Of a stretch of 64,000 bases of DNA, positions 1 through 7,401 are shown piece after piece. How positions within the stretch are numbered: position 1 is the stretch's first letter; every line of letters begins with the position of its first letter. Under the pieces are notes generated by a model. It was not told the DNA's origin. It was given only the letters and a program-made list of their open reading frames with translations, and made no database searches. Origin of the DNA: Vreelandella titanicae BH1. Its GTDB lineage: Bacteria; Pseudomonadota; Gammaproteobacteria; Pseudomonadales; Halomonadaceae. Location: NCBI RefSeq assembly GCF_000336575.1, contig NZ_AOPO01000007.1, positions 62,001-126,000 on the forward strand. Direction: 5' to 3'. Made by a program: the position numbers and the translations under genes.

Positions 1-526
1 ACAGAACCGGGCCTGAAGCCGTCGGATAGCCCACAGCGATAGGGTTAGGGGTGTGGGTCGCTTGCAAACCGCCATACGGGGCAACCGACTTAGTCGCCGG
101 ATCGGATGATTCGATCACCACCACGAGGTCTTGATCAGTGGCACGTTTCAGATAGGCTGCCAAGCAGGCGATATGATTTGAGCATCGAATCACGACTGTC
201 CCTGTGCCGCAGGAGCGAGCCATCAATTCGGCGGTTTCCATCGCTTTAATGATCAACCAGGGGCCGGGAAGATAACGACCATCCCATGTCTGCACGGCAG
301 CGCGTTTGGAGATTACCTCATACTCACCTGACACAGGCATCCGGCCAGACTGAATCTCGCCAAGGTAAGGGGATAGTAGCTGAAGCCCGTGAGTCGTGTG
401 TCCCATTAAATCGCCTTCGACGAGTATCTCGGCAACTGCTTGAGCCTTTTCTTCTTCGAGCCCGGCTGCCACAAGTAAAGCGGTGCTGAATTGAGTAATG
501 TCCTGCACGTCGTAATGGTGGCTCAT
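1..526 (-). CDS. Ldh_2 family malate/L-lactate dehydrogenase-like oxidoreductase (partial, C-terminus outside window)
   Basis: Translating leftward from the ATG at 526 gives about 175 residues, open to the window edge, beginning MSHHYDVQDITQF. The protein has the YlbC/AllD/ComC-type fold signatures: an N-terminal helical part with GDLMGHTTHG, where the second His is the usual catalytic region, then a cofactor region with VVIRCSNHIACLAAYL and PYGGLQATHTPNPIA. Members of this family are NAD(P)-dependent 2-hydroxyacid dehydrogenases (malate, lactate, sulfolactate, ureidoglycolate). The start has a good Shine-Dalgarno (AGGAG, read on the minus strand near 535-540). It is the last visible gene of a leftward operon with the reductase, GntR regulator and UxaA/GarD-like dehydratase, so it probably oxidises or reduces an intermediate of the same sugar-acid or hydroxy-acid pathway. 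The substrate cannot be told from the sequence. Confidence 0.85.
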   Translation of the reverse strand, partial: MSHHYDVQDITQFSTALLVAAGLEEEKAQAVAEILVEGDLMGHTTHGLQLLSPYLGEIQSGRMPVSGEYEVISKRAAVQTWDGRYLPGPWLIIKAMETAELMARSCGTGTVVIRCSNHIACLAAYLKRATDQDLVVVIESSDPATKSVAPYGGLQATHTPNPIAVGYPTASGPVL

Positions 527-564
527 TGTATTTATTCTCCTAAATTTGTTGTTGTCAGGCTCTC

Positions 565-1443
565 TTAATCATTGCGCCGTCTGAGTTGATTGATTAAGGC
601 GCTATGGTCTAACTCGCCATCCCCTTGATCGACGAGCTCTTCAAAAAGTGTGTTGACCAATGACGAAATCGGTAGCTTAAGATGTAGCGTGTCGGCAAAA
701 GCCATCGCGGTCTGGGTATCTTTCAATTGCCATTTCGCTGGCCCACCCGGGGTAAAGTTTTCCTGAATCATACGCTGCCCGTGTATACGCAAAATGGTCG
801 AGTCAGCAAACCCACCTTCAAGCGCACTGAGCATTCGCTCGGGGTTTGCCCCGCCCTGTTCTGCCAATAGTATGGCTTCTGCCACGGTAGCAATGGTGTT
901 GGCCACAATCATTTGATTGGCGAGCTTAGCAAGTTCCCCGCTACCTGCAGGGCCAACATGAACGGGCCTGCCGAGAGATAAGAGAATGGGTTCTACTGCT
1001 TTAAAACTTACGGCATCGCCACCCACCATAATGGCCAGCGTGCCGTCGATCGCTCCCTGCTCACCGCCGGAAACCGGCGCATCAAGGTAATTAATCTGGC
1101 TCTTGGCGGCTTCTCCTGCTTGACGGCGAGCGGTTTCGACAGGTATTGAACTCATGACAATAAGTGTGGCGTCACGCTGCATGGCATTGAGTAGGCCGCT
1201 AGGGCCCAACAGCATTTCATCACACACAGGCCCAGAGCTAAGCATAACGATAACGACATCGCTTTCGGCAACGGCTTCTTCGGGCTTTTCTACGATGGTG
1301 GCACCCACCGACTCTAAACGGTTGGCTTTGCTTTTTGTTCGATTCCAGACAAGCACTTGGTGTCCTGCATGTGCCAAGCGTGCTGCCATCGGCGCACCCA
1401 TAATGCCCGTGCCAATAAATCCGATAGTACGTGACGTTGTCAT
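565..1443 (-). CDS. NAD(P)-dependent beta-hydroxyacid dehydrogenase, 2-hydroxy-3-oxopropionate (tartronate semialdehyde) reductase-like
   Basis: The 292-residue protein is full length for the GarR/GlxR/3-hydroxyisobutyrate dehydrogenase family. It opens with a Rossmann nucleotide-binding motif, GFIGTGIMGAPMAARL. The substrate motif DAPVSGGEQGA lies near residue 120, and the catalytic lysine sits in the segment GELAKLANQMIVA near residue 170. In galactarate/glucarate catabolism such enzymes reduce tartronate semialdehyde to D-glycerate, which fits the GarD-like dehydratase upstream in the same operon. The upstream gap to the GntR gene is 131 bp and the downstream gap to the Ldh_2 gene is 38 bp. 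No GarL aldolase is visible in this window, so 3-hydroxyisobutyrate or another short hydroxyacid remains possible. Confidence 0.87.
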   Translation of the reverse strand: MTTSRTIGFIGTGIMGAPMAARLAHAGHQVLVWNRTKSKANRLESVGATIVEKPEEAVAESDVVIVMLSSGPVCDEMLLGPSGLLNAMQRDATLIVMSSIPVETARRQAGEAAKSQINYLDAPVSGGEQGAIDGTLAIMVGGDAVSFKAVEPILLSLGRPVHVGPAGSGELAKLANQMIVANTIATVAEAILLAEQGGANPERMLSALEGGFADSTILRIHGQRMIQENFTPGGPAKWQLKDTQTAMAFADTLHLKLPISSLVNTLFEELVDQGDGELDHSALINQLRRRND

Positions 1444-1574
1444 TATTAGTTCCTCTATCTAGATGAGCCATTGAAGAGAAGGGGCGGTGCGTTTCTATAT
1501 CTCATGCAAGATTTCAGCTACGTTTCTCAGCTACGTTCCAGCGTGATGGGGCATCCACGTTCGTTATTTGGTTG

Positions 1575-2540
1575 TTAGCGCAGGTAAAGCGGTATATCGA
1601 TATCACCTGATTCTCGGAAGTTAATCAGCCGGTCGAGTACCTTGGATTCTGAACGCTCTAAATGGGTTGCCAAGGCTTTGCCTGCTTGCGCAGGTTGTTG
1701 CAGGCGCATTTTTTCAAATATCCATAAATGTTCATCGAAGAAAGGATCTTGATCGGGAAGCTTTAATACTCGTCCAAGCAGGTGTTTACTGACTAATAAG
1801 ATAGGATGCGTGCGCCGGAGCATATTCATGACCTCCTGGTTATCACCTAAACTAACGGCGGCATGATGGAGGTCATTTTCTAACTCATCCAGTAGCTCCC
1901 CCTTTATATCAGGATAGCTCTCAGCAGCGTGTTTGAGTTTGGTAATATAGCCTTTAATGGCACTTTCTGGCATATGTTTTGTGGATCGCGCAATCATATA
2001 AGGTTCTAATTGGCGACGTGCTTCATAAAGATTATGTAACCGCTGATCATTCAGAGGCACCACGCTCCAGCTATTATATTTAATCTTCTCGACTAAACCG
2101 ATAGACTGTAAATAGAGCAAGATTTGGTGAGTGACTGTGCGGCTGACATTAAGCGTTTTGGAAAGCTGCAGCTCATTGAGTTCAAACGCACCCTTAATCG
2201 AACATAAAACGATGTCATGCTCAACGCTGTCGATATGCGCCCGCCAAGAAACGATACGGTCTACTTTTGGGGCATGGCCAAGTTGTTTGAAATCATGCTC
2301 ACTGAGCGCACGTCGCACTACCTCACCTGGCGATGCGCCTACTAAATAGCCGCGCCCCTCAAAACGGCAGATATACTGCTCTTCGTGCAACCGGCTTAAT
2401 GTTTGCCGAACGGGCGAGCGGCTAATACCAAACAGCTCCGCTATATTTCCCTCAAGCAGTACTAAACCGGGTTCAAGACGTTTCCCAACAATACTCTGCT
2501 TAAGAGCCGTGTAGAGTTGGTCGCGCAGCGTTTTTGTCAT
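1575..2540 (-). CDS. GntR family transcriptional regulator with two tandem winged-helix domains and an FCD-type C-terminus
   Basis: This 321-residue protein begins with a canonical GntR winged helix (residues about 1-70, with ISRSPVRQTLSRLHEEQYI and the wing FEGRGYLV). A second helix-turn-helix of similar layout follows at about 105-175 (NELQLSKTLNVSRTVTHQIL, then VEKIKYNSWSVVPL). The C-terminal third resembles an FCD effector domain, with candidate metal or ligand residues in NDLHHAA, DEHLWIFEKM and THLERS. FadR-type GntR proteins normally have one winged helix and about 220-250 residues, so the second one explains the extra length. The gene lies inside the catabolic operon, 28 bp after the UxaA/GarD-like gene. 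It probably acts as a substrate-responsive repressor at the divergent promoter region 4099-4642. Confidence 0.9.
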   Translation of the reverse strand: MTKTLRDQLYTALKQSIVGKRLEPGLVLLEGNIAELFGISRSPVRQTLSRLHEEQYICRFEGRGYLVGASPGEVVRRALSEHDFKQLGHAPKVDRIVSWRAHIDSVEHDIVLCSIKGAFELNELQLSKTLNVSRTVTHQILLYLQSIGLVEKIKYNSWSVVPLNDQRLHNLYEARRQLEPYMIARSTKHMPESAIKGYITKLKHAAESYPDIKGELLDELENDLHHAAVSLGDNQEVMNMLRRTHPILLVSKHLLGRVLKLPDQDPFFDEHLWIFEKMRLQQPAQAGKALATHLERSESKVLDRLINFRESGDIDIPLYLR

Positions 2541-2568
2541 AGTCAGTTAATGGCTCTCTAATGGAAAT

Positions 2569-4098
2569 TTAGGTGACGGCACCTACCAGCCAGGGAACGA
2601 ATTCATTATTACCGTAACCCAATGATTCGCTGGCGCTCATATCACCTGAAGCGATGGCAATAATGCGCTCAAAAATCTGCTCTCCAACACTTTCTACACT
2701 GTCAGTGCCATCAACAATAACGCCACAGTTTATATCCATGTCTTCATGCATTTTCTCATACATGGAGGTATTCGTTGCGAGCTTAAGGCAGGGGGCGGGT
2801 TTGAAGCCTGAGACTGAACCTCGCCCAGTGGTAAAGCAGACTACGTTAGAACCGGAGGCGATTTGACCCGTGACCGAAATCGGGTCATAGCCAGGGCTAT
2901 CCATAAAGTTAAAACCGCGCGTGGTCATCTTCTCAGCATACAGCAGCACGTCGTTAAGGCTCGACGTTCCGCCTTTAGCTACTGCGCCCAATGATTTCTC
3001 AAGGATAGTTGATAGCCCACCCGCTTTATTGCCTGGGGAAGGGTTGTTGTTTAGCTCAGCGCCATTTATCTCAGTGTAATGTTTCCACCAGGTAATCCGG
3101 TCGAGTAGTTTCTGGGCGACGTTCTCATTAATGGAGCGGTCTATCAGGAGGTTTTCAGCGCCATAGATTTCGGGGGTTTCGGCGAGTATAACGCTGCCAC
3201 CATGTTGCACGATAAGGTCGGCGGCATGGCCCAAAGCTGGGTTCGCGGTAATACCTGAGTAGCCGTCTGACCCGCCACACTGCAATGCAACCACTAAGTG
3301 CTCAAGGGGCGCAGGTGCACGCTGCTGTTGGCCGTGTTGGGTGGCCATTTGCATGATGTGATCACAGGCCGTTTTGATGCTAGTGCGTGTCCCTCCCGCG
3401 TCTTGAATATTAAAGTAAGCCAGCCGCGAGGCATCTTCCAACCCCTTTCTTTTGACTAATGTTTTGACCTGGTTGGTCTCACAACCCAGGCCAATGATGA
3501 GTACAAAAGCAAAGTTGGGGTGCTGGGCATACCCTGCGATAACACGCTCAAGAAAGGCAAAACCTTCTGAGTCAGTATTCATGGCGCAACCAGAACCATG
3601 GGTAATGGCCACTACACCATCGAACCCCATTTGGCTTAATTCCCCAGACTGATTGAGCGCGTCCGCAGCGGCTTTAGCCACCGTGGCAGAACAGTTCACG
3701 GTAGAGAGAATACCAATATAGTTACGCGTTCCCACGCTACCATCAGCCCGTTGGTAGCCTTGAAACGTCCGTGAATGGCTAACGGTGACGGTTTTTTGAT
3801 GGGGCTGAAAATCTTCCAATGAAGAACTAAGTTCAATCATGGTGAGGTTGTGGGTGTGCACATGCTCACCAGGATTAATATCCCGTGCAGCCAGCCCAAT
3901 CAGTTGGCCATATTTAAAAACGGCCTCACCATTTTTGATAGGCGTGAGCGCAACTTTATGCCCCGCATCAATATTTTCTTGAGCAAGCGTGCCCTTTTTA
4001 TCAATGGGTATATCTTTTGGAACTGCTTTTGAGGCAACGCCTACGTTATCCCGCGGATTGAGATGAATAATAACTGACGGGGAATTAATGAGATTCAT
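2569..4098 (-). CDS. UxaA/GarD family sugar-acid dehydratase (galactarate/altronate dehydratase-like)
   Basis: The 509-residue protein has an N-terminal SAF domain (residues about 10-90, ending GEHVHTHNL) joined to the altronate/galactarate dehydratase body. Family signatures are GYQRADGSVGTRNY, the cysteine-containing segments STVNCSATVA, HGSGCAMN and GLGCETNQ, then LQCGGSDGYSGITANPALG and SPGNKAGGLSTI. Length and order match E. coli GarD (523 aa) and UxaA (495 aa). These are Fe-dependent dehydratases converting a hexarate or aldonate to a keto-deoxy acid. GYQRADGSVGTRNY is closer to GarD than to UxaA as I recall them. It is the first gene of the leftward operon, and divergent transporter genes lie upstream. 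A sulfolactate lyase of the SuyAB type is a less likely alternative because SuyA and SuyB are usually separate proteins. Confidence 0.88.
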   Translation of the reverse strand: MNLINSPSVIIHLNPRDNVGVASKAVPKDIPIDKKGTLAQENIDAGHKVALTPIKNGEAVFKYGQLIGLAARDINPGEHVHTHNLTMIELSSSLEDFQPHQKTVTVSHSRTFQGYQRADGSVGTRNYIGILSTVNCSATVAKAAADALNQSGELSQMGFDGVVAITHGSGCAMNTDSEGFAFLERVIAGYAQHPNFAFVLIIGLGCETNQVKTLVKRKGLEDASRLAYFNIQDAGGTRTSIKTACDHIMQMATQHGQQQRAPAPLEHLVVALQCGGSDGYSGITANPALGHAADLIVQHGGSVILAETPEIYGAENLLIDRSINENVAQKLLDRITWWKHYTEINGAELNNNPSPGNKAGGLSTILEKSLGAVAKGGTSSLNDVLLYAEKMTTRGFNFMDSPGYDPISVTGQIASGSNVVCFTTGRGSVSGFKPAPCLKLATNTSMYEKMHEDMDINCGVIVDGTDSVESVGEQIFERIIAIASGDMSASESLGYGNNEFVPWLVGAVT

Positions 4099-4243
4099 CG
4101 TTTACCTCAAGCTGATTATTGGGCTTTTGTTGCAAGGGTCAGGCGCAAGCTTAAAAGCGATCATTGTGGGTGCACTCTAGCAAGCCGGCCGCGTACGTCG
4201 ATTAGACTATTGTTCTATATAATGTTCATTGAGCGCAATGGTC

Positions 4244-4256
4244 ATCTAGTCTAGAT
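4244..4256. promoter_or_regulatory. Perfect palindrome ATCTAG-T-CTAGAT, candidate operator
   Basis: Two 6-base arms flank a single T, in the spacer upstream of the leftward dehydratase operon, about 145 bp before its start codon. GntR-family regulators bind short palindromes of this kind, and a gntR gene is in the operon. Assignment to that regulator is inference. Confidence 0.35.
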
Positions 4257-4289
4257 TGCTTTCATACACGCGGCGCACAAAGCTAATTG

Positions 4290-4497
4290 CCGATTGCGGC
4301 TCAGTTGGAAGGCCAGCTCACGATTACGCCGCAGATGGATGATGTGATTTGGATACGGCGCGGCCATCCATCGCTTCTTACGGCCTGTGTGTTACCAAGA
4401 TCTCCCCATGGCCTTGCTGCCGGAGGCGCTGAAGGAGAGCAATCCCCTGAAGGTAATCCGCTTGGTGGATGGGCAGCGTGAACATGCCCATATTTGA
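4290..4497 (+). pseudogene. Remnant of an aldehyde dehydrogenase (alpha-ketoglutarate semialdehyde dehydrogenase family) gene
   Basis: The bases from 4296 read [16 protein letters not shown], which matches [16 protein letters not shown] of the intact dehydrogenase encoded at 9001-10575 on the other strand. From 4360, in a different frame, the sequence reads [13 protein letters not shown] and then LVDGQRE before a TGA at 4495-4497, matching the last 40 or so residues of the same protein ([13 protein letters not shown]...LVDGKRE). About 56 codons between the two parts are missing and the frame changes at the junction. Everything upstream of the first block is gone. The C-terminal half differs at many codons from the intact copy, so this is the decayed end of a paralogue and not a recent partial copy. 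It is a non-functional scar lying in the divergent promoter spacer. Confidence 0.85.
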
Positions 4498-4579
4498 GCC
4501 GCCGTTCACAGTTTTGCTAGGCGTTTTTTGTAAAGGCCTTGGCAGCTGCAAAATACATTACTAGACTGTTATCACGCAG

Positions 4580-4594
4580 TCATACTGTATGACA
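4580..4594. promoter_or_regulatory. Perfect palindrome GTCATAC-T-GTATGAC, candidate GntR operator
   Basis: Seven-base arms flank one T, about 50 bp before the start of the iron alcohol dehydrogenase gene. The TATAC-like core resembles operators of FadR-subfamily GntR proteins. It is well placed for local control of the rightward dehydrogenase-transporter genes by the regulator at 1575-2540. This is a visual match, not a tested site. Confidence 0.45.
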
Positions 4595-4642
4595 CCTTGA
4601 GTGAAGAGATTGCTGGGTTCACGAGCAAAACAATAATGAGAA

Positions 4643-5782
4643 ATGACAATGCCCCACATAATCAATTATTTAACAAAAATTCAGTTCGGTGAAAGCGCTA
4701 TTGCTGAATTAGCCAATGAGCTGCAATTGCTGAAGATAAAACGACCGTTGTTTGTGACTGATAAGGGGCTCAGTGCTACCCCTCTTATCACACACGTTAT
4801 TGAGTCTGCTCAGCTTGATGATGGCGCATGTGTTTTCGATGATACGCCGTCCAACCCTACGGAAGTAGCGGTAGAGCAAGCGCTTACTTACCTGCGTGAA
4901 AGCAAATGTGATGGCATTATTGCCATTGGCGGTGGTTCCAGCATTGATTTAGCTAAAGCGGTCGCCTTACTTTTTAATCATCCTGGGCCGTTACGCCAAT
5001 ACGCTGCGATTGAAGGCGGCGTGACAAAAATTAAAGCCGATGTGCTGCCATTAATAGCAATACCGACAACGGCGGGAACCGGTAGTGAGGTGGGAAGAGC
5101 CTCATTGATTACCATGAAAGACAATCGCAAACTTGGCTTTCTTTCTCCTTATCTGATTCCTTCGGTCGCTATTTGTGATCCTCGTTTGACGCTAGGTCTA
5201 CCACCTTTTTTGACTGCCGCCACGGGTATGGATGCGATTGCTCACTGCGTTGAAACCTTTTTAAGCCCCAAAGTGAATCCTCCGGCTGAAGCGATTGCTT
5301 TAGATGGGCTGACGCGCGCTAGCAAATATCTAGTAGAGGCAGTTGAAAACGGAGAAAACTTAACGGCTAGAAATGAAATGATGATGGCGGCCCTTGAAGG
5401 CGCCATGGCTTTTCAGAAGGGGCTGGGAGCGGTGCACTCCTTATCCCATGCATTAGGCGGCCTGCACGAGTTAAAACTTCATCACGGTACGCTCAATGCT
5501 GTGTTGATGCCGACTGTGCTTAGATTTAACCAGCCCGGCTGTGAGGAAAAGTTTGCTCGTCTCAAAGAGGCGATGGGCCTCAACCCTAGTGACGATTTAG
5601 CTGAAGCATTTGAAAAGCTCAATGTGAAATTGGGGATGCCTGCTGGCTTGAGCGAAATGGGCGTCATGGAAGAGCACTTGGATCAACTGGCTCAGTGGGC
5701 ATTGGAAGATCATTCCACGGCGACCAATCCGCGCGCGCCCTCTAAGGCAGACTTTTATGACATGCTCAAAGAAGCTTTCTGA
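4643..5782 (+). CDS. Iron-containing alcohol dehydrogenase
   Basis: The 379-residue protein belongs to the group III (iron-dependent) alcohol dehydrogenases. The NAD-binding segment contains DGIIAIGGGSSIDLAKAVA near residue 95, followed by PTTAGTGSEV. The metal site is formed by the Asp and His in GMDAIAHCVETF (near 195-200), the His in GAVHSLSHALGG (near 263) and the His in LHHGTLNAVLMP (near 277), so all expected ligands are present. Members reduce or oxidise lactaldehyde, 1,3-propanediol, maleylacetate or hydroxyacids. The in-frame ATG two codons later (4649) is an equally possible start because the Shine-Dalgarno is weak. It probably shares the catabolic route of the divergent operon, followed at 130 bp by the TTT transporter. 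Confidence 0.9.
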   Translation: MTMPHIINYLTKIQFGESAIAELANELQLLKIKRPLFVTDKGLSATPLITHVIESAQLDDGACVFDDTPSNPTEVAVEQALTYLRESKCDGIIAIGGGSSIDLAKAVALLFNHPGPLRQYAAIEGGVTKIKADVLPLIAIPTTAGTGSEVGRASLITMKDNRKLGFLSPYLIPSVAICDPRLTLGLPPFLTAATGMDAIAHCVETFLSPKVNPPAEAIALDGLTRASKYLVEAVENGENLTARNEMMMAALEGAMAFQKGLGAVHSLSHALGGLHELKLHHGTLNAVLMPTVLRFNQPGCEEKFARLKEAMGLNPSDDLAEAFEKLNVKLGMPAGLSEMGVMEEHLDQLAQWALEDHSTATNPRAPSKADFYDMLKEAF

Positions 5783-5911
5783 TAAATAGAGTTCTGTCCA
5801 CTTAATAGTCCGTAAAGGAGGTCTTTGACAAGAAAAACGTAAAGTAATAAAGCATGCAGTTCCAAAAATGATAATTAATTGTAAGCAATACATTACTAAA
5901 GGAAAATGAAT

Positions 5912-6898
5912 ATGATAATTACAAACCATTCCCTTAAAACTATTTTTGCTTCAAGTATAGCCGCAGCTGTTATGACAGCGTCTGGCTCTGCCCTTGCGGA
6001 TTACCCCGAACGCCCCCTTACGTTGATTGTGCCTTGGGCTGCTGGTGGTGGCACTGATGCGACGGCGCGAACTATCGCCCGTGCTCTGGAAGAAGAGCTG
6101 GGGCAGAACGTCAATGTTGTCAACCGAACAGGGGGCAGTGGCGTTGTTGGTCATACCGCCATGATTAATGCTGAGCCGGATGGTTATACGATTGGCTTGG
6201 CTACTGGCGAAGTTAACATGATGCATTGGTTGGGTTTAACTAACCTTACGTATGAAGATTTTACGCCTATTGCTCAAATCAACTACGACTTTCCAGGCAT
6301 ACAGGTAGCAGCCGACTCTCCTTATGAAACCCTTGAAGAGCTCCTTGAAGCGATACGCTCTGAACCTAAAGGCACGTTTACTGCTTCGGGTACTGGCCAA
6401 GGCGGTGTGTGGCATCTAGCCTTTGCTGGCTTTTTGATGGATCAAGGTATTCCCGCCGACCAAGTGATTTGGATTCCTAGTGAAGGAGCAGCACCAGCGA
6501 TGACTGAGCTGGTGTCTGGGGGGATTGATATCGTACCAAGCTCGGTGCCTGAAGCCCGCTCAATGATCGAGGCCGGTCGCGTTAAGAGCTTTGCGGTAAT
6601 GTCTCCAGAGCGTATACCCAGCTTCCCTGATGTTCCCACCACTAATGAGTTAATCGGTAGTAGCTATCAAGTGGGCGAGTGGCGTGGAATTGCAGGGCCT
6701 AAAGGCATGGATCCAGAAGTAGTAGCAACACTTGAATCAGCACTAGAGACTGCTTACAACAGTGATACTTATCAAGGGTTTATGAGTCAGCAAGGTTTTG
6801 GTACCGAGTGGCGTAACGCGGAAGAGTTTGGCCAACTCATGGAAGATATGGATAGCGTATTCGGTGAAATTGTTGAACAAGTTGGCTTAGCTAACTGA
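5912..6898 (+). CDS. tctC: Tripartite tricarboxylate transporter substrate-binding protein (TctC family)
   Basis: This periplasmic binding protein has an N-terminal signal peptide (hydrophobic stretch ending SGSALA, then DYPERPLTLIVPW). The mature start YPERPLTLIVPWAAGGGTD is the hallmark of the TctC/Bug family, as are NRTGGSGVVGH and ADGYT-like segments. It captures a carboxylated substrate for the TctA/TctB membrane parts encoded directly downstream (9 bp gap). The longer ATG at 5906 lies only 2 bases after the AAAGGA ribosome site at 5898-5903. The ATG at 5912 has an 8-base spacing, so I place the start there (328 residues). The cargo is probably the sugar acid or hydroxy acid metabolised by the adjoining enzymes, by inference from the neighbourhood. 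Confidence 0.9.
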   Translation: MIITNHSLKTIFASSIAAAVMTASGSALADYPERPLTLIVPWAAGGGTDATARTIARALEEELGQNVNVVNRTGGSGVVGHTAMINAEPDGYTIGLATGEVNMMHWLGLTNLTYEDFTPIAQINYDFPGIQVAADSPYETLEELLEAIRSEPKGTFTASGTGQGGVWHLAFAGFLMDQGIPADQVIWIPSEGAAPAMTELVSGGIDIVPSSVPEARSMIEAGRVKSFAVMSPERIPSFPDVPTTNELIGSSYQVGEWRGIAGPKGMDPEVVATLESALETAYNSDTYQGFMSQQGFGTEWRNAEEFGQLMEDMDSVFGEIVEQVGLAN

Positions 6899-6907
6899 GG
6901 AATGACA

Positions 6908-7401
6908 ATGCGGGATTTTTTCGCCGGAATAGCGTTCGTTATTGCTGGGATTGTTACGATCATTACTGCCCAGCAGTTTCCTACTCTACCAAGCCTGCAG
7001 TATGGACCTTCGCTTTTCCCCTCCCTCATAGGGGGGGATTTTGCCTCGGTGGGGCTGTACTTGCCTTGAATGCATTATGGCTTAGAAAAAAAGCTGTCGC
7101 GCAAGAAGCACACGGTAGTCCATCCCTAGCTGGCTCACTGCCTGAGAAAAAGAATTGGGCAATGTTGTTGCCACCAGTATCGATTGTCTTTTATATCCTG
7201 GCAAGCGACTACCTTGGTGCAATGTTGACGATAATGATCATTATGTTTTTGCTGATGTTATTAAGAAAAACATCACCCTACATAGCATTGGCAACATCTC
7301 TAGCAGTGTCGTCAGCTATTTATTTTATCTTCTCGCGCTACTTGCTCGTTCCATTGCCGCAAGGTCTTCTATTAGGGGGTAGCCTGCCATGGATATCTTA
7401 A
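6908..7401 (+). pseudogene. tctB: TctB small membrane subunit of TTT transporter, broken by a one-base deletion in a G7 tract
   Basis: From the ATG at 6908 the frame encodes a TctB-like N-terminus (MRDFFAGIAFVIAG, a first membrane helix, then YGPSLFPSLIGG) but stops at a TGA at about 7067-7069. Adding one G to the run of seven at 7031-7037 restores GGGFCLGGAVLALNAL and continues through the rest of the protein to the stop at 7399-7401. That gives about 164 residues with four predicted membrane segments, the normal TctB size. The downstream part alone can start at 7066 (111 residues). The end overlaps the tctA start by 13 bp, as usual in intact operons. A homopolymer read error, a genuine frameshift, or slippage during transcription or translation are all possible. 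Confidence 0.85.

Noticed and set aside
2569..4098. Sulfolactate sulfo-lyase (SuyAB) and a sulfolactate locus with TTT transporter and ComC-like dehydrogenase
   Set aside because: Related halophiles have such a locus, but SuyA and SuyB are normally separate proteins and this fused protein matches GarD/UxaA better. Kept only as an alternative.
4287..4481. Possible 64-residue protein
   Set aside because: It is an out-of-frame read through the decayed aldehyde dehydrogenase remnant, with no ribosome site.
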